Shown: positions 1-7,104, counted from the stretch's first letter. The stretch: DNA of 13,205 bases from CAYUBI01 sp964443005 (GCA_964443005.1 CAYUBI010000066.1:1-13205), one strand, 5' to 3'. Numbers and translations: made by a program. The notes: generated from the sequence alone by a model not told the origin.

Positions 1-2
1 TT

Positions 3-290
3 GTAGATACTGGCGCAATAGATTGTATGGCTCCTACGAGTGAGCTTGAAAAAGCAGGAATCGAAGTAGAAGGAAAAGAAGTTTATGAATTGGCGAATGG
101 TCAGCCTGTAGAATATAAATATGGTTTTGCACGAGTATCGTTTATGGGTGCTGAAACTGTTTGTCAGGTTATATTTGGTCCTGAGGATACTGAAGCTATT
201 CTTGGAGTTGTTGCGCTTGAAAATGTTGGGATTGGTGTTGACCCTGTATCAAAAACACTAAAAAAAATGACAGCAAAATCATTAAAATAA
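3..290 (+). CDS. Retropepsin-like (clan AA) aspartic protease, 5' end outside window
   Basis: The frame is open to the left edge and reads VDTGAIDC before the first Met at 27, so the real gene starts upstream and 27 is not its start. The DTG triad (Asp at 6-8) is the catalytic motif of single-domain retropepsin-like proteases, which work as homodimers with one Asp from each subunit. About 50 residues later ILGVVALENVGIGVDP carries the hydrophobic-hydrophobic-Gly signature that follows the flap in this fold. The visible part is 95 residues; whole family members are about 110-130, so probably only a short N-terminal strand is missing. It resembles the small soluble prokaryotic proteins annotated as clan AA aspartic protease (AF_0612-like), whose substrates are mostly unknown. 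No signal peptide can be judged. It is followed by a 63-bp gap and a separate promoter, so it is probably not in an operon with the next gene. The family call is fairly secure; the biological role is unknown. Confidence 0.8.
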   Translation, partial: VDTGAIDCMAPTSELEKAGIEVEGKEVYELANGQPVEYKYGFARVSFMGAETVCQVIFGPEDTEAILGVVALENVGIGVDPVSKTLKKMTAKSLK

Positions 291-338
291 AGTAGATTTA
301 AAATTGTGTTGCAATGATCGTGCGTGCATTAATTGCTA

Positions 339-347
339 TGATATAAT
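339..347 (+). promoter_or_regulatory. Extended -10 promoter (TGATATAAT) for the mqnB-like gene
   Basis: TG at 339-340, one base, then a perfect TATAAT at 342-347. No good -35 hexamer lies 16-18 bp upstream, which is acceptable for an extended -10 promoter. The ATG at 354 begins 7 nt after the last -10 base, exactly where transcription would be expected to start, and no Shine-Dalgarno sequence separates them. The prediction is therefore a leaderless or nearly leaderless mRNA. Confidence 0.6.
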
Positions 348-353
348 AGGGGC

Positions 354-1079
354 ATGGGAGATATTTATACTGTTTTCGTAGTTCCGACTAAGCTGGAATA
401 TCAGCGATTAGTCCCTGTTCTTGTGAGTCAGGGTTTTGTTGTGGATCAAAAAACTGTTGATTTATCCATCTTGTCTCGACAAACAATTTCTTGTCATATT
501 TTAATGACTGGCATTGGGTTAATGAATACGTGTATTCGATTAACGAGTTATTTAGAGCAGCATGAAATAGAGAGGGTTATTGGGATCGGAATTGCAGGTG
601 CGTATGCTCAATCTGTTCTTGGCAAAAGTGATATTGCCATTATAGAAGAGGATGTGTGGGCTGATTTTGCTATGAATACAGCTTTTGATTTTAAAGCGAT
701 TTTAGGGCAGTCGATGCATGTGTCTGATGAACAGATTTTTTTTGAGAAACAATATACAATTCATGCTGCTTTGCCTATTGAATTGGCTTCAATGTCGCTG
801 ACAACTTGTCGTGTGCAAAAGGTCAAAGGTTGTACTGTGTCAAGCATTTCGAATGATATGACAATTGCACGAGAGCGAAATCGTCGGTGGAATGTTCAGG
901 TAGAGTCTATGGAAGGAGCCGGCTTGCTGTATACTGCGAATCTTTATGGGAAAAAAGCATTGCAGATTCGAACTATCAGTAATATTGTTGGAGTCACAGA
1001 TAAAAATCAGTGGGACTTTGGCCGTTCCTTTGAAAACCTTGTAAAGATTATTTATGATAATTGGCATGTTTTTGGATAG
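354..1079 (+). CDS. mqnB: Futalosine hydrolase-like nucleosidase (PNP/UDP phosphorylase superfamily)
   Basis: 241 aa, a soluble nucleosidase of the MTA/SAH nucleosidase fold. Visible motifs: PTKLEYQ near the N-terminus (Glu15, equivalent to the catalytic acid region of MTA/SAH nucleosidase), GIGIAGAY at about 77-84 in the glycine-rich core, VESMEGAG at 183-190 (Glu187 in the ribose-binding position), and IRTISNIVGVTDKNQW at 205-220. The ISN-x-V-(6)-W pattern, with Asn in place of the catalytic Asp of MTA/SAH nucleosidase, is typical of futalosine hydrolase. That enzyme removes hypoxanthine from futalosine to give dehypoxanthine futalosine in the futalosine branch of menaquinone synthesis. No other mqn gene is in the window. 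The ATG at 354 lacks an SD and sits directly behind an extended -10. The alternative is another nucleosidase of the same superfamily; the superfamily is certain, the substrate less so. Confidence 0.72.
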   Translation: MGDIYTVFVVPTKLEYQRLVPVLVSQGFVVDQKTVDLSILSRQTISCHILMTGIGLMNTCIRLTSYLEQHEIERVIGIGIAGAYAQSVLGKSDIAIIEEDVWADFAMNTAFDFKAILGQSMHVSDEQIFFEKQYTIHAALPIELASMSLTTCRVQKVKGCTVSSISNDMTIARERNRRWNVQVESMEGAGLLYTANLYGKKALQIRTISNIVGVTDKNQWDFGRSFENLVKIIYDNWHVFG

Positions 1080-1096
1080 CTCTGGTTTTATTTCAG

Positions 1097-1105
1097 TGAT
1101 AAAAT
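1097..1105 (+). promoter_or_regulatory. Extended -10 promoter (TGATAAAAT) for the two-component operon
   Basis: TG at 1097-1098, one base, then TAAAAT at 1100-1105 (5 of 6 consensus). It lies in the 33-bp gap between the mqnB-like gene and the response regulator. The ATG at 1113 begins 8 nt after the last -10 base and no SD precedes it, repeating the leaderless arrangement seen at 339-354. No convincing -35 was found. Confidence 0.45.
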
Positions 1106-1112
1106 TGAATTT

Positions 1113-1781
1113 ATGCATATTCTAATTATTGAAGATGAGAAAAAAATTGCAAGTTTTATCAAGCGCGGGCTTAAAGAAGAAGGTTATGCTGTAACTGTTG
1201 CTAATGACGGTGGCGAAGGTCTTTTTTTTGTACAGAATAATGAATATGATTTAATTTTGTTGGATGTGATGCTTCCCACAATTGATGGCGTGACCTTATG
1301 CAAATCTATACGTGAACGGGGCAAAACTGTGCCTGTGATTATGCTAACAGCTAAAGACTCTATTAAAGACAAAGTTAAAGGTTTGGATTCTGGCGCAAAT
1401 GATTATTTAACAAAGCCTTTTGCTTTTGAAGAACTTTTGGCTCGTATTCGTGCACAGCTTCGTCCTGTTGGGAGTTCGGTAGTAACAAAATTGCACGTGG
1501 ATGATTTGGAAATGGATTTATTAAGCCATCTGGTAACTCGTGCTGGAATTGAGATAGAACTTACGACGCGTGAATGTTCGCTTTTGGAATATTTGATGCG
1601 TAATACTGGTACAATTGTAACGCGTACTATGATTTTTGAGCACGTGTGGGAAATTAATTTTGATACGGCTACGAATATTATTGATGTATATATCAATTAT
1701 TTGCGTCGAAAAATTGATTCTAATTCAGCTAAAAAAATTATTTATACCATACGTGGACGTGGCTATATGCTAAAAGCTTAG
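1113..1781 (+). CDS. OmpR/PhoB-family response regulator
   Basis: 222 aa. The receiver domain (about 1-115) has the acidic pair Glu7/Asp8, phosphoacceptor Asp51 (LLDVMLP), Thr79 (MLTAKD) and Lys101 (YLTKPF), so it is complete and should be phosphorylated. The C-terminal winged helix (about 125-222) shows LTTRECSLLEYLMRN and ends in DVYINYLRRKID and IRGRGYML, the standard OmpR-type DNA-binding module. It is most like the CusR/CopR-type regulators, but the signal cannot be read from the sequence. The histidine kinase gene starts 3 nt after its stop, so the two are almost certainly co-transcribed and cognate. There is no SD before the ATG, but the conserved MHILIIEDE opening fixes the start. Confidence 0.93.
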   Translation: MHILIIEDEKKIASFIKRGLKEEGYAVTVANDGGEGLFFVQNNEYDLILLDVMLPTIDGVTLCKSIRERGKTVPVIMLTAKDSIKDKVKGLDSGANDYLTKPFAFEELLARIRAQLRPVGSSVVTKLHVDDLEMDLLSHLVTRAGIEIELTTRECSLLEYLMRNTGTIVTRTMIFEHVWEINFDTATNIIDVYINYLRRKIDSNSAKKIIYTIRGRGYMLKA

Positions 1782-1784
1782 TTA

Positions 1785-3299
1785 ATGATTCAGCATATTC
1801 TTTCCGGGTTTTCTTCATTTATTCGTTCAATTCGATTTAAAATAATTGTATTATATATGTTGATTCTGACGCTAACGTTGGGCATATTTAGTGTTGCCTT
1901 GTTTTATTATTTTAGTGAGCGTTTGTTGGATTATCGGGATGGGATTTTATTGTCCAAGGCTGATGGATTGGCTGATTCGATTCAAACGTATTGGGATGTT
2001 GAGAAATTGGAGGCAGAACGTGTGGGTCGGTTTGGTGGGATATATAGTAAAATAAATGAAGATAATTTTAAAAAAATAGCTGAAAATTTGATGGACGAGA
2101 AAGCCGCTGATCCAAAAATGTTAAATATTGTAGTTCAGCTTTTTGATATTCATGGACAGCATATTTTGTCGTCGAAGCATATTCCTGGAATTCAGGTGTT
2201 ACAACCAGATATTTTAAATCAGGTGTTGGATCATACTGCATTATTTAATAACATTTCAGTCAAAGATGATGAAGGTGTTTTAATTCAAATGCGACAACTA
2301 ACTTTTGCACTGACTTATCACAATAAAGTAGTTTATATTGCACAGGTTTCTACTCCGCTGAATACATTTAATAAAGCACAAAATACGTTAAGGACTTTGT
2401 TGTTTATATTTTTGCCTTTGACTGTTGTTTTGACTGGAATTGTTGGTGCTTTACTTGCAAAAATTACGTTAAACCCAATTGATTTGATGGTTAAAACAAT
2501 ACGCGAAACGACTGCACATAATTTATTTCAGCCGATTCATGTTCCAAAAACGCGTGACGAAATTCAGTTGCTAGCAGAGACATTTAATGGTTTGTTGTTA
2601 GAATTAAACAAAGTTTTTTCGTCTCAAACACGGTTTATTCAGGATGTGTCACATGAACTACGTACGCCATTAACTGTTTTAAAAGGTGAAATATCTGTGA
2701 TTTTGAAAAAGGTTCGCTCAACAGAGGAGTATCAAGAAGTTATGATGAGTAGTTTAGAGGAAATCGATATATTAATTAGTATTACTGAAACATTATTGGT
2801 TTTGGCTAAATTAGATAGTGATCAGACAAAAATAGCATTGCATGATGTTGATTTTAGTGAAATCATAAAATCGGCAATTAAAACCTTGGCAGTGTTAGCA
2901 GAAAATAAGAATATAGTTGTGACATCATTAATTTCTGAGAATATGATTGTGATGGGCGATGAATTATATTTAACACGATTGGTTCAAAATTTAATAGATA
3001 ATGCAATAAAATATACACCGCAAAAAGGAAGTATTCATGTGGTGTTATGTCAAAAAACTCAGGAAATTATATTAACGGTTTCTGATTCAGGGTATGGTAT
3101 TGCAGAAAAAGATCTTCCTTATATTTTTGATCGATTTTTTCGGGCAGATCTATCACGACATAGTACTGGTTATGGTTTGGGTTTAAGTATTGTCAAAGCA
3201 ATTGTAGAGATGCATAGTGGCATGTTAGCTGTGACAAGTGTGTTGAATAAAGGTACAGAATTTACTATACGCTTGCCAGTAGTTGCCGAGGTGGGCTAA
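1785..3299 (+). CDS. Membrane sensor histidine kinase paired with the OmpR-type regulator
   Basis: 504 aa. TM1 at about 18-44 and TM2 at about 203-226 flank an extracytoplasmic sensor region of roughly 155 residues with no domain I recognise. A HAMP linker follows (about 226-278, including LNPIDLM and DEIQLLAETFN). The HisKA domain has DVSHELRTPL with phospho-accepting His290. The ATPase domain has the N box NLIDNAIKYTP (402-412), G1 box DSGYG (434-438), F box FDRFF (448-452) and G2 box GYGLGLS (462-468). All catalytic boxes are intact. Architecture and gene order match CusS/BaeS-type kinases. The start is 3 nt after the regulator stop with no SD, so translation probably depends on coupling. 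The kinase would phosphorylate Asp51 of the upstream regulator; the stimulus is unknown. Confidence 0.92.
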   Translation: MIQHILSGFSSFIRSIRFKIIVLYMLILTLTLGIFSVALFYYFSERLLDYRDGILLSKADGLADSIQTYWDVEKLEAERVGRFGGIYSKINEDNFKKIAENLMDEKAADPKMLNIVVQLFDIHGQHILSSKHIPGIQVLQPDILNQVLDHTALFNNISVKDDEGVLIQMRQLTFALTYHNKVVYIAQVSTPLNTFNKAQNTLRTLLFIFLPLTVVLTGIVGALLAKITLNPIDLMVKTIRETTAHNLFQPIHVPKTRDEIQLLAETFNGLLLELNKVFSSQTRFIQDVSHELRTPLTVLKGEISVILKKVRSTEEYQEVMMSSLEEIDILISITETLLVLAKLDSDQTKIALHDVDFSEIIKSAIKTLAVLAENKNIVVTSLISENMIVMGDELYLTRLVQNLIDNAIKYTPQKGSIHVVLCQKTQEIILTVSDSGYGIAEKDLPYIFDRFFRADLSRHSTGYGLGLSIVKAIVEMHSGMLAVTSVLNKGTEFTIRLPVVAEVG

Positions 3300-3343
3300 C
3301 ATATTGTAGTGAATTATAAAAAATAATAAAGGAGACATATATA

Positions 3344-3622
3344 ATGGATATTTTAGAAAAAGTTTTCGTGGTTATTCAAGATCGTCGTGCTAATCCGAAA
3401 GAAGGGTCGTATGTCAATTATTTGCAAACTCAGGGACTTGATAAAATTTGTAAAAAAATTGGTGAAGAATCGTCTGAAGTTATTATTGCAGCAAAAAATA
3501 ATAGTAAAGATGAAGTTATTTATGAGATGGCTGATCTGTTTTTTCATTGTTTGATGTTGTTAGAAGAAAGTGGTATCGCACCTTCTGATATTGAATCGGA
3601 ACTTAAAAAACGGTTTAAATAG
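3344..3622 (+). CDS. hisE: Phosphoribosyl-ATP pyrophosphohydrolase
   Basis: 92 aa, the normal length of stand-alone HisE, an all-alpha MazG-superfamily enzyme. It hydrolyses phosphoribosyl-ATP to phosphoribosyl-AMP and pyrophosphate, the second step of histidine synthesis. Visible signature: KKIGEESSEVIIAAK (37-51) with the metal-binding EExxE motif (Glu41, Glu42, Glu45), then YEMADLFFH (60-68) carrying the ExxD pair (Glu61, Asp64). A strong SD (AAAGGAG, 3328-3334) lies about 9 nt before the ATG. No other his gene is present and there is no HisI domain, so HisI must be encoded elsewhere. The SLH-protein gene begins 2 nt after the stop, so the two are probably co-transcribed. Unrelated MazG-like pyrophosphatases are a less likely alternative because the HisE core is complete. 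Confidence 0.9.
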   Translation: MDILEKVFVVIQDRRANPKEGSYVNYLQTQGLDKICKKIGEESSEVIIAAKNNSKDEVIYEMADLFFHCLMLLEESGIAPSDIESELKKRFK

Positions 3623-3624
3623 GC

Positions 3625-4878
3625 TTGATAAAAAATTTAGGATGGATTATTAGCATAGTTTGGCTAGGTGTAAGTTTTGCATCCCCAATTATTGTGCTTC
3701 AATCACCCGTGATGAATCAGTCATTCGTATATTCGCCAGTTAAAGTGAGTGGCACAGTTGCAGGTGCAAAAATGGTGCTAGTGAATGGTAAAGAAATTCC
3801 CTTGTTTCATAATAAATTTCAAACAATGATGGATATTCCTCAATCAGGCTTATTTGATATTTATGTTGTTGCTGTTGATGAAGCTTTTGAAAAAGCTGAA
3901 GTAAAACGGACTGTTACTATATTACGACCTTTCCCTGATACTTTAGGGCATTTTGCTAAAAAAGAAATTGAGTGGTTGGCTGCTTTGGGAATTCTGGGTG
4001 GACTAGCTGGTACAGATTTTTTTTCTCCGAATACATTGATGACGCGGGGTGAAATGGCTGAAGTATTATGTAAATTTAATCATATTTCTTTGATAGGGCA
4101 GTCAGCTTCCTATGTTTTTTCAGATTTGCTGACAACTCATTGGGCATATCCTTATATTCAGGCTGCATTGAAGCATGATTTGATTACAGCGCTGACGTCA
4201 GATTCTTTTGGGCCGGATAGTTTGATACAACGTGCAGAATGCTTGGTTTTGTTAAAAAATCATTATAAAATTCTTCATGGAACATCTATCAAAAGTTTTG
4301 CAGATATTTCACCAGATTTCCATGCTCGATCGTTGATAGAGCAGCTGAGCGGAACAGCGTTGTTGCCACCCCAATGGGTTGCTTCATCTACGTTTTTGCC
4401 AGATAAAGGCGTTACGCGGGGTGAAATGGCGTATCTTTTAGCGCGATTACTGGAGCAGCGTCCAGTTGTGGAAACGTTGAGAACTTCTTTGGGCTCTGCA
4501 TCTAGTTCAGGTCAAATATTTTTTAATCTTGAAAAAACGGATAGTCCAAATTTATATTTTTTACGTTTTAATCCAGATGTTAGTACAACGTTGGCGTATA
4601 TTTCGTTTACCATTTTAGCAGATCGTAAGTTTGAGTTATATATGGTTGATAATGGTGAAATACCTGATCAATTTTCCCAGGATCGGACTTTTTCAGCGCA
4701 GTTTATAAGCGCATGGGATTTTTTTCATCAACCAGCAACGTATTCTTATCAGTTGTTTGATGAAAATAATAGCTTGCTTCTTGAGCAACATGGGAAAATG
4801 CTTCCTTCTGCTACAGGAATTTCTTTGATTCCGGATTTAATCGTTGAAGATGAACGAGATGAAATAACGAGTCGCTAA
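3625..4878 (+). CDS. Secreted protein with N-terminal beta-sandwich-like region and three SLH domains
   Basis: 417 aa from a TTG start. An in-frame TAA at 3616-3618 blocks any earlier start and no other conventional start precedes the end of the signal peptide. Residues 1-20 form a signal peptide (Lys3, a hydrophobic core, then SFAS). Residues about 22-102 look like a bacterial Ig-like/glucodextranase-type beta domain (SPVKVSGTVAGA, VNGKEI). Three SLH repeats follow at about 103-150, 164-213 and 224-275. Their hallmarks are visible: FPDTLGHF...TRGEMAEVL, FSDLLTTHWAYPYI...QRAECLVLL, FADI...TRGEMAYLL. SLH domains bind pyruvylated cell-wall polymers or peptidoglycan. The C-terminal about 135 residues look beta-rich, are not a barrel and match nothing I know. 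It is probably a wall-bound envelope protein; translation is likely coupled to hisE. Confidence 0.85.
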   Translation: MIKNLGWIISIVWLGVSFASPIIVLQSPVMNQSFVYSPVKVSGTVAGAKMVLVNGKEIPLFHNKFQTMMDIPQSGLFDIYVVAVDEAFEKAEVKRTVTILRPFPDTLGHFAKKEIEWLAALGILGGLAGTDFFSPNTLMTRGEMAEVLCKFNHISLIGQSASYVFSDLLTTHWAYPYIQAALKHDLITALTSDSFGPDSLIQRAECLVLLKNHYKILHGTSIKSFADISPDFHARSLIEQLSGTALLPPQWVASSTFLPDKGVTRGEMAYLLARLLEQRPVVETLRTSLGSASSSGQIFFNLEKTDSPNLYFLRFNPDVSTTLAYISFTILADRKFELYMVDNGEIPDQFSQDRTFSAQFISAWDFFHQPATYSYQLFDENNSLLLEQHGKMLPSATGISLIPDLIVEDERDEITSR

Positions 4879-4914
4879 AACATAAAGATATAGGATGACT
4901 AAATTCGTTAAGTG

Positions 4915-5700
4915 TTATTCTGAACCAATAATCCCTTCCAAAGGTGAACTTGCATTAGCATAAGCTTTTTTTTGCATTCGTCCAGACAAATAGGCAAGTC
5001 TGCCAGCAATAACACCATATTTCATTGCACTTGCCATTTTTTTGGGATCTTTAGCTAGTGCAATTGCTGTATTAATGAGTACTGCATCAGCACCGACTTC
5101 CATTGCCATTGCTGCATCTGAAGCTGTTCCAATTCCTGAGTCAATGATCACTGGAATAGTACTGATTTCCCTGATGATTTTGATGTTTTCTAAGGACCAA
5201 ATTCCTTGACCTGACCCAATGGGAGATAATCCAGGCATAATTGTGACTGCACCAGCTGCAATTAATAGTTGTGCGATGATTGGGCTATCTGTTGTGTAGG
5301 GTAGTACTTTGAACCCTTCTTTTGCTAAAATTTTGGTAGCTTCGACTGTTGCAACTGGGTCTGGCAAAAGGTATTTTGCATCTGGCTGCACTTCGAGTTT
5401 AATCCAGTCTGTTAATCCTGCAGCTCTAGCTAATCGGGCTAAACGAACGGCTTCTTCAACAGTTCGCGCGCCTGCTGTATTTGGTAATAACGTAAATTTT
5501 TTGAGATCAATATAATCAAGAATATTTTCTTCATTCGGATTTAATAAATTGGTTCGTCGAATCGCAAAGGTAACAATTTCTGCTTCTGATGCGTCTAAAG
5601 CCTGTTTCATTATTGCGTAAGAAGTGTATTTCCCAGTTCCTATCATTAAGCGTGAACTAAATTCTTTTCCTGCAATTATTAAGGGATCTGCATGAACCAT
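4915..5700 (-). CDS. thiG: Thiazole synthase
   Basis: 261 aa, close to the usual 255. ThiG is a TIM-barrel enzyme that condenses 1-deoxy-D-xylulose 5-phosphate, dehydroglycine and sulfur from ThiS thiocarboxylate into the thiazole phosphate of thiamine. Visible: LMIGTGKY near the N-terminus, DWIKLEVQPDAKYLLPDP with the Schiff-base Lys101, the phosphate-binding loop MPGLSPIGSGQGI (155-167; commonly MPLGAPIGSG), and VIIDSGIGTASDAAMAMEVGADAVLINTAIA (184-214). The ATG at 5700 is chosen over an in-frame ATG at 5745 because the family N-terminus starts here. It also has a perfect SD 8 nt upstream, and the longer version would add 15 residues that overlap thiS. It is the last gene of the pta-ackA-thiS-thiG operon. 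ThiF and ThiH/ThiO, needed to charge ThiS and make dehydroglycine, are not in the window. Confidence 0.95.
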   Translation of the reverse strand: MVHADPLIIAGKEFSSRLMIGTGKYTSYAIMKQALDASEAEIVTFAIRRTNLLNPNEENILDYIDLKKFTLLPNTAGARTVEEAVRLARLARAAGLTDWIKLEVQPDAKYLLPDPVATVEATKILAKEGFKVLPYTTDSPIIAQLLIAAGAVTIMPGLSPIGSGQGIWSLENIKIIREISTIPVIIDSGIGTASDAAMAMEVGADAVLINTAIALAKDPKKMASAMKYGVIAGRLAYLSGRMQKKAYANASSPLEGIIGSE

Positions 5701-5701
5701 G

Positions 5702-5923
5702 CTAGCCACCTCCCATAAAACGAATAAATTCAATGACATCATCATTGTTTAATTGTGTTGATGCATATGCTTGTTTGTCGAGAATCGTTAGATTATGCTC
5801 TACAACAATCATTGTTTTTTCTTGTTGATATTCAGATATAAGATCTAGAATCGTAGTTGATGTAGTTGTGATGAGCTGGCCATTTAATTTGACTTGAATT
5901 TCAGCTTGATTGTGTGGGTTCAT
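5702..5923 (-). CDS. thiS: Sulfur carrier protein ThiS
   Basis: 73 aa, slightly longer than the usual about 65. It is a ubiquitin-fold protein whose C-terminal Gly-Gly is adenylated by ThiF and converted to a thiocarboxylate that donates sulfur to ThiG. Visible: VKLNGQ at 11-16, a central helix region (TILDLISEYQ), VVEHNLTILDKQAYASTQLNNDDVIEFIRFM, and the C-terminus GGG. Small size, the LNGQ start and the diglycine end next to thiG make the call secure. The start ATG overlaps the ackA stop (ATGA at 5920-5923) and has no SD of its own, so it is translated by coupling to ackA. The stop is 1 nt from the thiG start. Confidence 0.94.
   Translation of the reverse strand: MNPHNQAEIQVKLNGQLITTTSTTILDLISEYQQEKTMIVVEHNLTILDKQAYASTQLNNDDVIEFIRFMGGG
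5705..5713 (-). promoter_or_regulatory. thiG ribosome-binding site embedded in the ThiS Gly-Gly-Gly codons
   Basis: On the minus strand the last three ThiS codons, GGA GGT GGC (5713 to 5705), are followed by TAG, one C and the thiG ATG. The 7-mer GGAGGTG within them is fully complementary to the consensus 16S rRNA anti-SD, and GGAGG ends 8 nt before the ATG. The functional diglycine terminus and the SD of the next gene are therefore the same bases. Confidence 0.85.
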
Positions 5924-7104
5924 GCAAAACTATAATGATAATGAAGATGATCTTGGTATGTTTGTTGAAGGATTGCAATCACATCTTCAATTAATACAAT
6001 TTCCTCGTTAGTTGGAATAATAAGTATTTTGATGCGCGATAGAGCTGAATGAATTTCTGTTTCGCCAGTTTTAGAAGAAGATGCCCGATTTTTTTCACTA
6101 TCTAGTTGGATTCCTAAATGGTCTAATCCTTTAAGGGATTCTTCGCGAATATACCAATTGTTTTCGCCAACACCTGCAGTAAAGACTAAGGCTTCGGTTT
6201 GTGGATTAATTGCTAAATAAGCTCCAATGTATTTTTTGATGCGATAGGCTTCCATATCTAAGCTTAATTTTGCACGTTCGTCACCGCTTAAACAAGCATC
6301 TAAAATGTCGCGTCTGTCAGTCATGCCTTCTGTAATGCCAAAATGGCCGCTTTTTTTATTGAGAATATTTTCAATGTCTTCAGCAGTTTTGTTGAGCTTT
6401 TTCATCATAAAGGGAATAATCGCTGGATCAATGTCGCCACAGCGTGTGCCCATCATTGCGCCTTCCAATGGTGTTAGGCCCATGGATGTATCAATGGAAC
6501 ATCCGTCTTTGACAGCTGTAAAACTAACACCGTTTCCAATATGTAAGGTAATAATATTAACGTTGTTGGGAGCTTTATTTAGCATGATTGCAGCTCGTTT
6601 TGTTACATATAAATGTGAGGTGCCATGAAATCCATAACGTCGAACATCAAAATCAGAAAACCAATTATATGGAACTGGATAAAGATATGCAACTGGAGGC
6701 ATGGTTTGATGAAAAGCAGTATCAAAAATAGCAACTTGGGGAACTCCTGGAAGTGCTTGTTGAGCAGCTTCAATTCCCAAAATATTAGGTGGATTATGTA
6801 AGGGTGCCATATTCGCAACATTTTTAATTGTATCTAAAATATCCTGAGTAATGAGTACAGAACAATGAAATTGATCGCCACCATGTACAACACGATGGCC
6901 AACAGCTTTGATATCTGAAAAAGATTTAAGAATTCCGTTAAGTATAAAACCATCTAACATGAGTTCAATTGCTTCAGTATGATTTGTGGGCCCGCCAACA
7001 CCAATACGTTCAATGTTTCCTTTGGTAAGTAAGTTATGCGTATCCCAATTATAAAGCTGATATTTTAATGAAGAACTGCCACAATTTAACGCTAGAATAA
7101 TCAT
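5920..7104 (-). CDS. ackA: Acetate kinase
   Basis: 394 aa, normal length. A cytoplasmic ASKHA-fold enzyme that converts acetyl-phosphate + ADP to acetate + ATP. Visible: LNCGSSSLKYQL with Asn7, GHRVVHGGDQF with the conserved Arg, IFDTAFHQTMP with catalytic Asp, RRYGFHGTSH with His, LHIGNGVS (usually HLGNGAS), DTSMGLTPLEGAMMGTRCGDIDP with the transition-state Arg, FTAGVGENN, and TNEEIVLIED near the C-terminus. The Cys in GTRCGDIDP replaces the more common Ser/Thr. The start at 7104 is fixed by the family N-terminus (MIILALNCG) and by SD AAGGAG (complement of 7112-7117) 7 nt upstream. An in-frame ATG at 7164 lies inside pta and is rejected. The ATG overlaps the pta stop (ATGA at 7101-7104), so the two enzymes of the acetate pathway are translationally coupled. 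Confidence 0.97.
   Translation of the reverse strand: MIILALNCGSSSLKYQLYNWDTHNLLTKGNIERIGVGGPTNHTEAIELMLDGFILNGILKSFSDIKAVGHRVVHGGDQFHCSVLITQDILDTIKNVANMAPLHNPPNILGIEAAQQALPGVPQVAIFDTAFHQTMPPVAYLYPVPYNWFSDFDVRRYGFHGTSHLYVTKRAAIMLNKAPNNVNIITLHIGNGVSFTAVKDGCSIDTSMGLTPLEGAMMGTRCGDIDPAIIPFMMKKLNKTAEDIENILNKKSGHFGITEGMTDRRDILDACLSGDERAKLSLDMEAYRIKKYIGAYLAINPQTEALVFTAGVGENNWYIREESLKGLDHLGIQLDSEKNRASSSKTGETEIHSALSRIKILIIPTNEEIVLIEDVIAILQQTYQDHLHYHYSFA

Noticed and set aside
27..290. Complete 87-aa gene starting at the ATG at 27
   Set aside because: The catalytic DTG lies upstream of this ATG in the same open frame, so the gene is truncated by the window edge.
291..341. Hairpin of GCAAT (311-315) with ATTGC (332-336) as a terminator
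   Set aside because: The stem is only 5 bp with a mismatched interior and no following T-run.
840..1118. Minus-strand ORF of 92 aa across the mqnB-like gene and the start of the response regulator
   Set aside because: A shadow of two well-supported plus-strand genes, with no family resemblance; the same applies to the other short antisense frames in the window.
3300..3343. Promoter for hisE (TATAAA at 3315-3320)
   Set aside because: No -35 at a proper distance and no extended TG; hisE may be read through from the kinase gene.
4879..4914. Bidirectional terminator between the SLH gene and thiG
   Set aside because: The 36-bp convergent gap shows no stable GC-rich hairpin or U-tract.
5701..5745. 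N-terminal extension of ThiG from the ATG at 5745
   Set aside because: It would overlap thiS by 44 nt with a non-family sequence; the ATG at 5700 has a perfect SD and the family N-terminus.
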